This document shows, piece after piece, positions 9,131 through 20,390 of a DNA stretch of 62,450 bases. The DNA comes from an uncultured Shimia sp. (GTDB taxonomy: Bacteria; Pseudomonadota; Alphaproteobacteria; Rhodobacterales; Rhodobacteraceae): positions 1-62,450 of the forward strand of contig NZ_CAJXIV010000014.1 in NCBI RefSeq assembly GCF_913054185.1, given 5' to 3'. Within the stretch, counting starts at the first letter, position 1. Every line of letters starts with the position of its first letter. A program made the translations under genes and the position numbers. Under the pieces are notes generated by a model. The model was not told where the DNA came from. It worked only from the letters and a program-made list of their open reading frames with translations, and did not search any database.

Positions 9131-10537
9131 TTAGCAGCTGTAGTACATGCCAAATTCGACAGGGTGCGGGGTGTGCTCGTAGTGCTCAACCTCTTCCATC
9201 TTCAGCTCAATGTAGCCGTCGATCTGGTCTTTGGTGAACACGTCGCCTGCCAGCAGGAAGTCGTGATCCGCAGCCAGTGCTTCCATGGCTTCGCGCAGGG
9301 AGCCACAGACTGTCGGGATGTCCGCCAGCTCTTCGGCAGGCAGGTCATAGAGGTTTTTGTCCATGGCTTCGCCTGGATCGATCTTGTTTTTGATGCCGTC
9401 AAGGCCAGCCATCAGGAGCGCTGCGAAGCACAGGTATGGGTTGGCTGCTGGATCAGGGAAACGAGCTTCCACGCGCTTGGCTTTTGGGCTTTCGGTCCAT
9501 GGGATACGGACACAGCCGGAGCGGTTGCGTGCAGAGTAGGCGCGCAGAACTGGCGCTTCGAAACCTGGGATCAGACGCTTGTAAGAGTTGGTCGCCGGGT
9601 TGGTGAAGGCGTTCAAAGTCTTGGCGTGCTTCAGGATACCGCCGATGAAGTACAGCGCTTCCTGAGACAGGTCTGCGTATTTGTCGCCAGCGAAAAGCGG
9701 CTTGCCGTCTTTCCAGATCGACATGTTCACGTGCATGCCGGTGCCGTTGTCGCCGTAGATTGGCTTTGGCATGAAGGTGGCGGATTTGCCGTAAGACGCG
9801 GCCACGTTGTGGATCACGTATTTGTACTTCTGCAGCTCATCAGCTTGCTTGGTCAAGCTGTCAAAGATCAGACCCAGCTCGTGCTGACAGGACGCCACTT
9901 CGTGGTGGTGCTTGTCAGTTTTCATACCCAGACGCTTCATTGTGGAAAGCATCTCGGACCGCAGGTCATGTGCGTCGTCGGTTGGGTTGGTTGGGAAGTA
10001 ACCACCTTTGACACCAGGGCGGTGGCCCATGTTGCCCATTTCGTATTCGGTGTCGGAGTTCCAGGAGCCGTCGATCGCATCAACTTCGTAAGATACTTTG
10101 TTGATTTTGTTCTCAAAACGCACGTCGTCAAACAGGAAGAATTCAGCTTCTGGGCCCATGTAAGCCACGTCGCCGATGCCGGAAGACTTCAGATACGCTT
10201 CAGCTTTCTCAGCTGTGCCGCGTGGGTCACGCTCATAAGCTTCACCAGTGTCCGGCTCAACAATGGAGCAGTGGATGCAGATGGTTTTTTCGGCGTAAAA
10301 CGGATCGACGTAAGCAGACGAGGTGTCCATCATCAGTTTCATGTCGGAGTTTTCGATGGATTTCCAGCCAGCGATGGAGGATCCGTCAAACATAAAACCT
10401 TCTTCGATGAAGTCTTCGTCTACAAGGTCAACGTCCACTGTCACGTGCTGCAATCGGCCACGTGTGTCGGTGAAACGGATGTCCACATATGCGGCATCTT
10501 CGTCTTTGATCAGCTGGAGAATTGCGTCTGCGCTCAT
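9131..10537 (-). CDS. glnA: Glutamine synthetase type I
   Basis: 468 residues, the standard length for dodecameric GSI. It makes glutamine from glutamate, ammonia and ATP. Visible are FDGSSIAGW near residue 50, the metal/ATP-site segment AEFFLFDD near residue 129, [19 protein letters not shown] near residue 265, and NLYDLPAEE, in which the tyrosine falls at residue 397, the adenylylation site number in E. coli. It follows glnB with a 39-base gap in one operon; a strong terminator ends it. Control by GlnE adenylylation and by PII is expected from the conserved Tyr397 and from the neighbour. Confidence 0.98.
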   Translation of the reverse strand: MSADAILQLIKDEDAAYVDIRFTDTRGRLQHVTVDVDLVDEDFIEEGFMFDGSSIAGWKSIENSDMKLMMDTSSAYVDPFYAEKTICIHCSIVEPDTGEAYERDPRGTAEKAEAYLKSSGIGDVAYMGPEAEFFLFDDVRFENKINKVSYEVDAIDGSWNSDTEYEMGNMGHRPGVKGGYFPTNPTDDAHDLRSEMLSTMKRLGMKTDKHHHEVASCQHELGLIFDSLTKQADELQKYKYVIHNVAASYGKSATFMPKPIYGDNGTGMHVNMSIWKDGKPLFAGDKYADLSQEALYFIGGILKHAKTLNAFTNPATNSYKRLIPGFEAPVLRAYSARNRSGCVRIPWTESPKAKRVEARFPDPAANPYLCFAALLMAGLDGIKNKIDPGEAMDKNLYDLPAEELADIPTVCGSLREAMEALAADHDFLLAGDVFTKDQIDGYIELKMEEVEHYEHTPHPVEFGMYYSC

Positions 10538-10576
10538 TCCCTTGGTCCTTCTGATTACTTCAAATTCTGGGTTAAT

Positions 10577-12728
<2,152 letters not shown>

Positions 12729-12813
12729 TTGATGTGGCCTTGCTGGCCTTTCAGTAAAAATTGACCTATTCTGACACCAATAAACAAAAACGCAGGTCGG
12801 GCAGGTCTGTATC

Positions 12814-13872
12814 ATGGCGAATTATTCATTTTGGGCGTTGGGGGAATCCCACGTCTCGGTATCTGGTGGCGTGTCGCTGGACGGGATTACACAGGGGGAC
12901 GGCAGTCATCTTGTGGGACAAACCATCACGCTCAATAGCAATGCTTGGGAACAGATCTCGGTGCGGGATCGCGGCAGTGATACCAACTTTGACGACAATG
13001 ACGGCAATCAACGGCTGGCAGGGTCGCAGACGTTTGATGGGACCACTTACAGCAACAAGACGCGCATTGAAGCGGAATATGAGTTTGTGCTGCTGGATCC
13101 CAGCACAGGGCTGACCTATCGCGTTCTGTCGGTGAATTTCAATAATTCCTCACCGGCATATGGGACCGTTGAAGGTCTGGCATTTGTGGATGAATTCCCG
13201 CCGGTTGGCGTGTCTCTCACGGTGATTTCTGCACAAGAGGGGCCAACGGGCGGTTCTGCTGTGGATCAGTCAAATATCGCGGCGCCTCCGTGCTTTACGC
13301 CGGGGACGTTGATCCGTGTGCGTGGTGGGCAGGCGCTGGTGGAGGATATTCAAGTTGGTGATCTTGTGAAAACTCTAGATCACGGCTTTCAGCCGGTGCG
13401 ATGGGTTGGTTGTGTCACGCTGACAGCCAACCAACTTGCAATCAGCCCAAGTTTCCATCCGATTAGAATACAAAAAGGTACTTTTGGGGCAGGGCGGCCA
13501 AGGCGCGACCTGACGGTGTCTCCTCAGCATCGGGTTATGCTGGAAGGCTGGCGTGCTGAGCTGATTTGCGGTGAGCCTCAAGTGCTGGCCGCGGCGGTGC
13601 ATCTTGTGAATGACAGAAGTGTTCGTGTGGTGCGGCCTAAGGGGGCGGTGACCTATGTTCACTTGCAGTTTGACCAACATGAGATTGTGGACAGCGACGG
13701 CCTTCTGACGGAAAGCCTTTATGCTGGGCCGCAGGCGTTGCAGGGCTTGCCTCACCAAAGTCGTGCCGAGTTGGAGGCGCTGTTTCCGGAACTCACTCGG
13801 GGAGAGGTGGGGACTATGGCTCGCCCCTTGGCGCAGAAACAGGAAGTACAGGCCATTCAGTTGGTTGGATGA
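12814..13872 (+). CDS. Hint-domain (hedgehog/intein type) protein
   Basis: 352 residues in two parts. The N-terminal part (about 1-150) is a beta-rich domain of unknown function (MANYSFWALGESHVSVSGG start), common in roseobacter Hint proteins. From CFTPGTLIRVRGGQALVEDI near residue 167 a Hint domain follows; its leading cysteine is the splicing/cleavage nucleophile, VGDLVKTLDHGFQPVRWVG and LTVSPQHRVML are typical blocks, and HLQFDQHEIVDSDGLLTESLY near residue 285 ends the fold. There is no intein-type C-terminal Asn-plus-Cys/Ser, so self-cleavage rather than splicing is likely. Possibly secreted. Role unknown. Confidence 0.85.
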   Translation: MANYSFWALGESHVSVSGGVSLDGITQGDGSHLVGQTITLNSNAWEQISVRDRGSDTNFDDNDGNQRLAGSQTFDGTTYSNKTRIEAEYEFVLLDPSTGLTYRVLSVNFNNSSPAYGTVEGLAFVDEFPPVGVSLTVISAQEGPTGGSAVDQSNIAAPPCFTPGTLIRVRGGQALVEDIQVGDLVKTLDHGFQPVRWVGCVTLTANQLAISPSFHPIRIQKGTFGAGRPRRDLTVSPQHRVMLEGWRAELICGEPQVLAAAVHLVNDRSVRVVRPKGAVTYVHLQFDQHEIVDSDGLLTESLYAGPQALQGLPHQSRAELEALFPELTRGEVGTMARPLAQKQEVQAIQLVG

Positions 13873-13984
13873 CAATTGCTGCGCACTAAACGACGTGTTT
13901 GGTGAATTGTCTTGTTGGAAAATACATTTCTGCAAACTTTCCGCTCGCATCCTCGAAAAAGCTTTGCTAAGACGCGCCCACAAT

Positions 13985-14069
13985 GCGGGTGTGGCGGAAT
14001 TGGTAGACGCACCAGATTTAGGTTCTGGCGCCGCGAGGCGTGGGGGTTCAAGTCCCTTCACCCGCACCA
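13985..14069 (+). tRNA. tRNA-Leu (anticodon UAG)
   Basis: 85 bases including the encoded CCA. Acceptor stem GCGGGTG pairs with CACCCGC; the anticodon stem CCAGA/TCTGG encloses loop TTTAGGT, giving anticodon UAG; a long variable arm (GGCGCCGCGAGGCGT) as expected for Leu; T arm GGGGGTTCAAGTCCC. Confidence 0.97.
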
Positions 14070-14572
14070 TTTTCCAATTTATCTCTTCGAAAGACAGCAT
14101 CGTTTGATGGAGCTTTGTCGCACAAACCGATCCGGCGCAGTGGGCAGGTGCCATCCGTTGGTTTGGAGTGACGTAAGGATGTTGGGTTCAATGCAGTTTG
14201 GTTCGATCATTTGACCCAATGTAGCGCCTTGATCACGCAAAATTGGTGAAGAATTCAACTTTTTCCGTAGGTATGGTTGTGCAAGCCTAGTCAGGAATGT
14301 GAACCGTGGCTCATGCAGTTTCCTAAGTACACCGGCTTCTTGATTGTAATGCCAACGCTTCCATACCGATGTGCGACGAACTCCTGTCCGGCAACGAGAT
14401 TAAAAACCAGAGCACATTCGGCTGTCTGCTGAGAGCTGCTAAGATCAGTCGTATCGGCATTTCGCGCTTGAGCTTGTGGGGGCTACAATTGATCAATTTG
14501 TCGTTTGTGTCTGCGATCTCTTCACATCCATTTTCAAACCCGGCACTGGCCGAACAATGAGGTCCCTCGAGG
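14070..14572. other. Intergenic region with no convincing gene
   Basis: About 500 bases after tRNA-Leu. Short open frames exist on both strands (for example a 63-codon frame at 14369-14560), but none has a good ribosome site or a recognisable product. No integrase or direct repeat of the tRNA 3' end is seen, although such a gap beside a tRNA can mark an old insertion. Confidence 0.5.
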
Positions 14573-15715
14573 ATGCGCGACCACAAGTCCCCAAATAAAC
14601 TAAGCCTGCGTGATGATTTTGACGCGGTGCGCGACCTATACCCGATCACGCGGAACTGCACCTATTTGCTAAACGCAGGCCAATCACCGCTGAACAACCG
14701 CAGCCGTGCTGCGCTTGATCAGTATTTGGATTGGGCAGGCTGTGACATAAACGCTCGCCCCGAAGTTCGTGCGCCTCTGCGCGACCTCTTGGCCGGATTG
14801 CTGGGAGGGGCGCCACAGGATTATGCCATAACCACAAGCACCGGAGCAGGTATCAGTACAGTTGCCGCCGGGATCGAATGGCAGGCAGGGGACAATGTCG
14901 TTCAGCCGGCAGGTGAGCATTGGAACAGCACCTTCCCGTGGTTCAACCTTGCCGATCGCGGCGTGGAAACGCGCACCATCCAGCCGGATGCGGACAACCG
15001 CGTTTGTGTAGAGGATATGGCAGCGGTGGTAGATGGGCGCACGCGGGTGATTTCGGTTACGGCGGTGCGGTTTGATACCGGATTTCGCGCAGATTTAAGA
15101 GCGCTGTCAAATCTGGCTCGCGCCCATGATGCATTGCTGGTTGTTGATGGTACGCAGTGTGCCGGCGCCACTGTTATGAACGTTGACGATGATGGGATCG
15201 ACGTGCTGGCCTGTGGTGGTTTCAAATGGCTCATGGGGCTCGCTGGCACAGGGTTCCTATATGTAAATGAGCGCGCCCGCGCCCGGATCAGGCCGGTATC
15301 TCCAGGGATGTTTTCTGCCCGGCAGAGTTTTAGCACTCTGGAGTTTCACGGCGATGCCCGCCGCTATGAAACCGGGACGATTGCCTACACGCTTATGCAC
15401 GGCTGGGCCGCTGGTCTGGGTCTGCTGTCAGAATTGGGAATTGAGAATATTCAGGCCCGCAATCAGATGCTCACAGACCGCATCATCACAGGATTGAGCG
15501 ACTTGAATCACCGAATCTTAACCCCTTTCGACAACCTCGAGGAGCGCTCTGCGATCGTGGTTTTTAGCACGGGTAATCAGATAAAAAACGCGGCGGTATT
15601 TGATAGGCTTACCGATGCGGGAGTCCAAATCTCGCAGCGTTACGAGACGCTGCGAGTCAGCCCCAACTTTTTCAATTCAGAAGCTGAGATCGATCGATTT
15701 TTGAGCTGTTTGTAA
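14573..15715 (+). CDS. Class V aminotransferase-fold PLP enzyme
   Basis: 380 residues of the cysteine-desulfurase/kynureninase-like fold. TYLLNAGQSPL near residue 30 replaces the usual substrate-loop, SVTAVRFDTG near residue 158 and LLVVDGTQCAGA near residue 185 (Asp and Gln that hold PLP) precede CGGFKWLMGLAGTGFLYV near residue 212, whose Lys forms the Schiff base. The C-terminal small domain contains RVSPNFFNS. Cysteine at the NifS active loop is not evident, so desulfurase activity is unproven; isopenicillin-N-epimerase-like and selenocysteine-lyase-like members share this layout. Single gene, downstream of the tRNA; near but not in the sulfur cluster. Confidence 0.85.
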   Translation: MRDHKSPNKLSLRDDFDAVRDLYPITRNCTYLLNAGQSPLNNRSRAALDQYLDWAGCDINARPEVRAPLRDLLAGLLGGAPQDYAITTSTGAGISTVAAGIEWQAGDNVVQPAGEHWNSTFPWFNLADRGVETRTIQPDADNRVCVEDMAAVVDGRTRVISVTAVRFDTGFRADLRALSNLARAHDALLVVDGTQCAGATVMNVDDDGIDVLACGGFKWLMGLAGTGFLYVNERARARIRPVSPGMFSARQSFSTLEFHGDARRYETGTIAYTLMHGWAAGLGLLSELGIENIQARNQMLTDRIITGLSDLNHRILTPFDNLEERSAIVVFSTGNQIKNAAVFDRLTDAGVQISQRYETLRVSPNFFNSEAEIDRFLSCL

Positions 15716-15768
15716 CGTGTTCGGCGTAGGCTGAGGTCTAAACTATACGCCAAACCAGATTGGCCTAT

Positions 15769-15815
15769 GACCTTCCCGCAGAGGAAGCGTTATCTTGCGC
15801 CTTTGCGGGAAGGTC
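15769..15815. repeat. Perfect 12-bp inverted repeat
   Basis: GACCTTCCCGCA and TGCGGGAAGGTC separated by 23 bases, 54 bases after the aminotransferase stop. A 12-bp stem would form strongly in RNA, but no T-run follows. It may be a rho-independent-like end or a binding site. Confidence 0.6.
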
Positions 15816-15955
15816 AAGCGGCACAGCGCTGTGTCCGAGTTGGATCAACCATCACTTTTTATAGTGCGGTGTAATTCAAATAGGCAGGCCACTGCACCAA
15901 ACCCGTTTGGACACAAAGTACGTAAGTGCCTCCACGGTTGGTTCGGAAAAGCGAT

Positions 15956-16120
15956 CTAGTTGTTAGATTTGGGAACTGAGGCTTTTGGGCATAGTTTTAG
16001 GGGGCCACAAAAGGCTCCGGTTTCTGGATAGGCCGTGGGTGGCATCGTCGGTACAGTTTGTGCTGGGGCCTGAGCTGTGTTGGCAAAAATTATTAGCACG
16101 GTGAGAATTATGGCGCGCAT
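15956..16120 (-). CDS. Small secreted peptide, hypothetical
   Basis: 54 residues. A hydrophobic N-terminus (MRAIILTVLIIFANTAQA) looks like a cleavable Sec signal with an A-x-A end, leaving a proline-rich mature part of about 36 residues (PAQTVPTMPPTAYPETGAFC...) with two cysteines near residues 38 and 44. GGAG lies 7 bases before the ATG. It is downstream of and in the same direction as the AraC-type regulator, 75 bases away. Function unknown; I do not recognise it. Confidence 0.5.
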   Translation of the reverse strand: MRAIILTVLIIFANTAQAPAQTVPTMPPTAYPETGAFCGPLKLCPKASVPKSNN

Positions 16121-16195
16121 CGAGCATCTCCGTTTTGTGGAATTGATGCCCTTACTTGTTACGTCAAACTGATGTCTGCGCGCCGAAATTGAAAC

Positions 16196-17263
16196 TCAGT
16201 GCAGGTTTACAGCAATTGGCGGTGATTTTTCGGAATCGGTGAACGTATCTGCCTGTGCGGTTCGTCGGTATTCGGTTGGGCTATGCCCAATTTCTGCGCG
16301 AAAAGCCCGGTTGAATGGTCCTACCGAGGCAAAGCCGACTTCATATGCAATCTCCAGAACAGTCGCGTTCATTTGGGTGGGATCAGTCAACGCGGCACAG
16401 GCTGCTTGGATCCGAGCGCGGTTGATGAAACTTGAGAAGTTGCGAAACCCCAGACCTTGATTAATTGCGCGACGCACCCTGTGCTCCGGCACGGCGAGTT
16501 TTCTTGCGAGTGCTCCGATGGTTAACCCTTCTTCTCGCCAGATGCCGGCGCTCATCGCCGACTGGATGCCCGCGATCAGAGCTGGGTCGGCAAAATCATC
16601 TTGGACCGGCAAACGGTTGGGGGCTTCCGAAGATGTCTCTCCAGGCCAGCGGTATGCATCAGGACGTAGCAGCCACACCGCGAAGTTGAGGGCAACAACA
16701 AGGGTGCCACCTGCTTGCAGGAGAGCCAGCGCAAGGCTGTCCTCCTGAAGAAAGCTGGTTGCCTGTCCCGCAGTCAGGAGCAACGCAAGACTAGCAATAG
16801 CGGCCGCAAAGCCTGGCCGTGCCCGACAGCGGCAATCCACCAAATCGTCACGGCGTTTCCTGAGCGAGAGGATCAAAAGAGCCCCATAGAGTGCCACGGA
16901 CATTGGTAAAAATAGAGAGAAGAGGCTTGGAAACGTCTCATGGGTGAAAAGCGCAATCGAGGTGGCCAACGACGCAACTAGCCAGGGCCACCGATGTCCT
17001 GGAGCATCGAGAAAAATTGTCACGATCAGCCAAGTTATCGCGGCTGGGGTGAAACTGGCTATCAGCGTGAGATTTGATTGCAACGCTGGGTGCAGGTCGA
17101 GCGGTTGAGCAGTTGTGATGATTAGGAAAGCGGTTTCGGACACAGCCAAGGCAGCCACTGATAAGCGTCCTTCCAGGCTGATCGGCGCTCGCCAAAGCAA
17201 TAAGGCCAACAAAAGCAAAAGCGTAATTGCACCGCCACGGAGTGCAAGGTCGAGGTAGATCAT
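16196..17263 (-). CDS. AraC family regulator with membrane N-terminal domain
   Basis: 355 residues from the ATG at 17263; the frame extends 51 codons upstream, but that leader is basic and unlike the family. About seven hydrophobic segments occupy residues 1-215, followed by a linker and an AraC/XylS double helix-turn-helix at about 255-340 (LTIGALARKLAVPEHRVRRA and ATVLEIAYEVGFASVGPFNRAF, ending SPTEYRR). The arrangement is that of membrane-anchored AraC regulators seen in many alphaproteobacteria. Signal and targets unknown; the small secreted peptide gene downstream is a possible partner. Confidence 0.85.
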   Translation of the reverse strand: MIYLDLALRGGAITLLLLLALLLWRAPISLEGRLSVAALAVSETAFLIITTAQPLDLHPALQSNLTLIASFTPAAITWLIVTIFLDAPGHRWPWLVASLATSIALFTHETFPSLFSLFLPMSVALYGALLILSLRKRRDDLVDCRCRARPGFAAAIASLALLLTAGQATSFLQEDSLALALLQAGGTLVVALNFAVWLLRPDAYRWPGETSSEAPNRLPVQDDFADPALIAGIQSAMSAGIWREEGLTIGALARKLAVPEHRVRRAINQGLGFRNFSSFINRARIQAACAALTDPTQMNATVLEIAYEVGFASVGPFNRAFRAEIGHSPTEYRRTAQADTFTDSEKSPPIAVNLH

Positions 17264-17692
17264 AGTCGGCCTATTTTTTGTCTCAAGAATTGGATTGGAT
17301 CCTATATAGGGATGCGGTTGTCGCAAGGCGCGTCGATTTCTTAAAATGATGCGCCGATTCTGAAAATTGTTGCGTTGGGAGCGGGTTGGAGGGGCAAATT
17401 TCGCAGGGACATCCACCTGACCCCGGACTCAGCTAAGCTGGAGTGCCCTTTCTTTGCAAGTTAGCACTACGGCGGCTCGATGTGTGCGATCGCAGTGCTG
17501 CGTTTGCCGAACCAATAGGCTGGCCACGTCCCGAAGTGAGTTGATGAATTGGCCGTCGCTGGCGAAGCCATACCTGATGCGGGGAGCTGAACTGCGGCAA
17601 GCATCTTCGGCCATATCATCGACTTGGTCACCTAGGAAGGCGGCCCTTGTGTTCCAATTTCGACGGTTTGGGAAATGCCGAAGCCAGGCAAC
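17264..17692. other. Intergenic region, no convincing gene
   Basis: About 430 bases between the AraC gene and the first YeeE/YedE gene. A 61-codon leftward frame at 17429-17614 and overlapping rightward frames have no ribosome site or recognisable motif. Nothing else is evident. Confidence 0.45.
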
Positions 17693-18742
17693 TTACGGTG
17701 CAAACCCGAGGATCAGTTGCTTTAGGCCGACTGCGGCGCCAACCATAATGCACAACAAGGTAAGTGGAGCGCTGTAAGACAGGACCGAGAATGCTGACAA
17801 TCCCTGTCCAACACTGCAACCAACCGCAACAACAGCACCAGTGCCCATGAATGCGGCGCCTAAAATTTGTCGCCGCAGCTCGCGGGGATCATCGCAGGAT
17901 TCCCATCTGAAGTGGCCCATATACAGGCTGCCAATCAAGGCTCCGATCAGAACCCCGATGACTGAACCTGTGCCAAAACTAATCGAATTGCCTGAGGACG
18001 TCATAAGAAACAGCATCGTTTCGCCAATGGGGGCTGAAAATGTGTGGCTGACAACAGCGGTTGCATCAAACCCGTTACTGGCCACCCAATAAGTGCCGGC
18101 CCACCCTAGCACTATCGCCAGCCCGGCAATGGCGCCCCAGAACACATGGCTGGGCGAATTCCGAAGTGTTTTGCTTGTCAAAGTCAGCGCAAGAATAACC
18201 GCCCCGATTATTATGCCTGTGACCTCCGTTGAGATCCCGGTCAACGTTGTGGCCAGTTGGGCGAAGGTGGGAAAATTGGATGCCTGCTCTGATGCTCCAA
18301 ACATCCAAATGCGCAGCGAAGACAGTGGGCCGCCCAACGTGACATAAGCGGAAATGCCCATCACCAGAACAATCAATAGGGAGCGCAGATCGCCGCCGCC
18401 GACACGCGCCAACGCGCCGTATCCGCAGTTGCCGGCGAGGGCCATGCCATATCCAAACAGCAGCCCGCCAAATATGCTCTCCAATGGGTTCCATTGTCGC
18501 GACAGATAGAGAGTTTCACTCAGGTCAAGCAAACCCGCTGCGGCGAGACCAAAGGTTCCCATGACGGACAAACCAATGGCGATACCCCACATGCGCAGTC
18601 GCAGAGTATTCTCACCATAAAACAAATCTTCTATGGCGCCCAAGGTGCAGAACCGACCGATGCGTGCGGCAAGGCCAAGCAGCAAACCGCCCACTAGGCC
18701 GACGAGGGCCACAGCTATGGGTTCAGAGACCAAATCAAGCAT
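17693..18742 (-). CDS. soxT: YeeE/YedE family sulfur-compound transporter (SoxT-like)
   Basis: 349 residues and about nine to ten hydrophobic segments, inner membrane. Three conserved cysteines needed for thiosulfate movement in YeeE occur in the expected motifs: FCTLGA (Cys32), GNCGYG (Cys106) and GCSVGQG (Cys309). Family members import thiosulfate or related sulfur anions through stepwise hydrogen bonding with these thiols. It is the third gene of a leftward unit soxS-soxR-soxT, 42 bases after soxR. A second paralogue sits on the other side of soxV at 20391-21452. Confidence 0.88.
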   Translation of the reverse strand: MLDLVSEPIAVALVGLVGGLLLGLAARIGRFCTLGAIEDLFYGENTLRLRMWGIAIGLSVMGTFGLAAAGLLDLSETLYLSRQWNPLESIFGGLLFGYGMALAGNCGYGALARVGGGDLRSLLIVLVMGISAYVTLGGPLSSLRIWMFGASEQASNFPTFAQLATTLTGISTEVTGIIIGAVILALTLTSKTLRNSPSHVFWGAIAGLAIVLGWAGTYWVASNGFDATAVVSHTFSAPIGETMLFLMTSSGNSISFGTGSVIGVLIGALIGSLYMGHFRWESCDDPRELRRQILGAAFMGTGAVVAVGCSVGQGLSAFSVLSYSAPLTLLCIMVGAAVGLKQLILGFAP

Positions 18743-18784
18743 CGTCGCATTCCATTACACTCTTTGCGACTGCATTCGATTGGT

Positions 18785-19123
18785 TCAATCGTCGTCGCGA
18801 CAAAAAAGATCATAGACAACTTCCATGATCTTTTTGGGCCGGTCATCGGTCAAGCTGTAATAGATGACTTTACCGTCACGTCTGGGTGTCACCAGCCCCT
18901 CAAGCCGAAGCCGGGACAATTGCTGAGACACCGCAGCTTGTCGCGATGACAGAAGGTTTTCGAGTTCGGTCACAGACTTTTCACCGGAGGCGAGGTGACA
19001 CAAAATCATCAATCGCCCCTCGTGGCTGATCGCCTTGAGGAAATAGGAGGCTTTCATGGCATTGTCTGCCATCTTGTCCATGTCTTCGGCACACATGTTA
19101 CTGTCAAATACTGGCAGGCCCAT
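18785..19123 (-). CDS. soxR: ArsR family sulfide/persulfide-responsive repressor of sox genes
   Basis: 112 residues from the ATG at 19123, chosen for the AGGAAGAG 6 bases upstream. Winged helix of the ArsR type (EKSVTELENLLSSRQAAVSQQLSRLRLEGLV, about 48-78; RRDGKVIYYSL as the wing). Cysteines fall at 11, 42 and 108, matching within one residue the Cys9, Cys41 and Cys107 of Rhodobacter SqrR, where the latter pair forms a tetrasulfide and releases DNA. It is therefore probably the thiosulfate/persulfide-sensing repressor of the cluster; candidate operators are at soxV, soxX and soxB promoters. Not related to the MerR SoxR at 851-1342. Confidence 0.92.
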   Translation of the reverse strand: MGLPVFDSNMCAEDMDKMADNAMKASYFLKAISHEGRLMILCHLASGEKSVTELENLLSSRQAAVSQQLSRLRLEGLVTPRRDGKVIYYSLTDDRPKKIMEVVYDLFCRDDD

Positions 19124-19188
19124 CTGGTTCTCTTCCTTTAGATCTGTAATGGCCAATTCGTCGCGGTGCTTGCCATAATACCTGGAGT

Positions 19189-19557
19189 TCATCCAGATAC
19201 ATCAATGCTGGCGTTCGACAACATCTGCCCTAACAATCCCCAGAAAAAGTCCTCTCCAGGATATCCTTCGATCCTGGAGACTTCTTGTCCGTCGACCATC
19301 AGAACAAATGTAGGCGTGAAGTTAAGTGATTTGCTGAACGCCAAATCATCCGGCGTCGCCGCATGGATGTCCATGCGTCGTAGAGGCGCGGCTTTGCCCT
19401 CAGTGGTCTTGGGATAGATATGGGCAATCTCATCGTTCCAGCGCGCGCACCAGACACACCCCTGTTCTTCCACCATCACCAGAACAGGCTCAGCCGTAGC
19501 GGAGAATGCCGACGATAGGCTTAGAAACAGGCTGAAAAGGATAGGGCGGAGCGACAT
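19189..19557 (-). CDS. soxS: Periplasmic thioredoxin-like protein SoxS
   Basis: 122 residues from the ATG at 19557, giving a Sec signal (MSLRPILFSLFLSLSSAFSATA). Active-site CVWC at residues 34-37 and the cis-Pro loop NFTPTFVLMVDG near residue 83 define a thioredoxin fold. SoxS is known to keep the SoxY cysteine active by thiol exchange, fed with electrons by SoxV. It leads the leftward unit ahead of soxR, divergent from soxV across 70 bases that hold a shared control region. Confidence 0.9.
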   Translation of the reverse strand: MSLRPILFSLFLSLSSAFSATAEPVLVMVEEQGCVWCARWNDEIAHIYPKTTEGKAAPLRRMDIHAATPDDLAFSKSLNFTPTFVLMVDGQEVSRIEGYPGEDFFWGLLGQMLSNASIDVSG

Positions 19558-19563
19558 GCGAAA

Positions 19564-19609
19564 TTGACCTTTGCTTAACAAACAACGTAATATGAATATT
19601 TGAATTATA
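19564..19609. promoter_or_regulatory. soxS-soxV divergent promoter with AT-rich operator
   Basis: Rightward promoter TTGACC (19564-19569) and TAATAT (19588-19593), spacer 18. An AT-rich dyad around AATATT (AATATGAATATTTGAATT, 19589-19606, 12 of 18 positions symmetric) covers the -10. Contains one GAAT half-site with ATAT where the other ATTC would be, a weaker match to ATTC-N8-GAAT than the soxX site. Confidence 0.55.
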
Positions 19610-19627
19610 CAAGAGCGAGCGCCTGTC

Positions 19628-20368
19628 ATGATGGAAATTACCCTTGCGGGCGCTGCATTTGCGGGCGTCTTGTCATTTTTGTCGCCATGTATCTTGCCAA
19701 TTGTGCCGTTCTATCTGAGTTATTTGGCCGGCGTTGGCATCAATCAGATTTCTGCTGAGGCACAAGTGGACAGACACACGCGGTTGCGTGCCGTGTTGGC
19801 CGCTTGCTTTTTTGCGGCGGGTGTAATTACGATTTTCATGGGGCTTGGAGCTGCGGCAACGGCGTTTGGTCAAGCAGTACGTGAATACTTTGATTTTTTG
19901 CGGTGGTTTGCAGCGGCGCTTATTGTTGCAATGGGTTTGCATTTCCTCGGGTTCATCCGGATCGGGCTGCTGTATCGGCAGTTGCGCACCGACGCCGGCA
20001 GCACGTCCAAAGCTGGCCTTATGGGGGCCTATGCTATTGGTTTGGCCTTTGCGTTTGGGTGGACCCCTTGCGTAGGGCCAGTACTGGCCGCGATCCTGTT
20101 CACAGCTGCGGGTGCAGAGACCGCTTCATCCGGGGCAGGGCTGTTGTTTGCGTACGGACTGGGTATGACGGCGCCGTTTGTGCTGGCGGCGTTGTTCATT
20201 GGTCCGTTCATGAAGTGGATGTCAAAGTTTCGCAGGCACCTGGGAGTGGTTGAGAAAACCATGGGTGCTATGCTGATTGTGTTCGGACTGCTGATTGCAA
20301 CAAACTCAATCAACGTTATTGCACAATGGATGCTGGCCATTGCGCCGGATATCGGTGTGTTGCGCTGA
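19628..20368 (+). CDS. soxV: CcdA-family membrane electron carrier SoxV
   Basis: 246 residues, six to seven hydrophobic segments. Two membrane cysteines in the CcdA/DsbD positions: SPCILPIVPF (Cys21) and WTPCVGPVLA (Cys148). Carries electrons from cytoplasmic thioredoxin across the inner membrane to SoxS (and SoxW where present). Start at the first of two adjacent ATGs. The soxW gene that usually follows is absent; the next gene is convergent. Confidence 0.93.
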   Translation: MMEITLAGAAFAGVLSFLSPCILPIVPFYLSYLAGVGINQISAEAQVDRHTRLRAVLAACFFAAGVITIFMGLGAAATAFGQAVREYFDFLRWFAAALIVAMGLHFLGFIRIGLLYRQLRTDAGSTSKAGLMGAYAIGLAFAFGWTPCVGPVLAAILFTAAGAETASSGAGLLFAYGLGMTAPFVLAALFIGPFMKWMSKFRRHLGVVEKTMGAMLIVFGLLIATNSINVIAQWMLAIAPDIGVLR

Positions 20369-20390
20369 TCCTGCGTGGCGGGCGTCGCGA

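Noticed and set aside
13985-14572. Possible genomic-island start at the tRNA-Leu
   Set aside because: No integrase, no copy of the tRNA 3' end and no transposase are visible in the following 20 kb, so an island is not supported.
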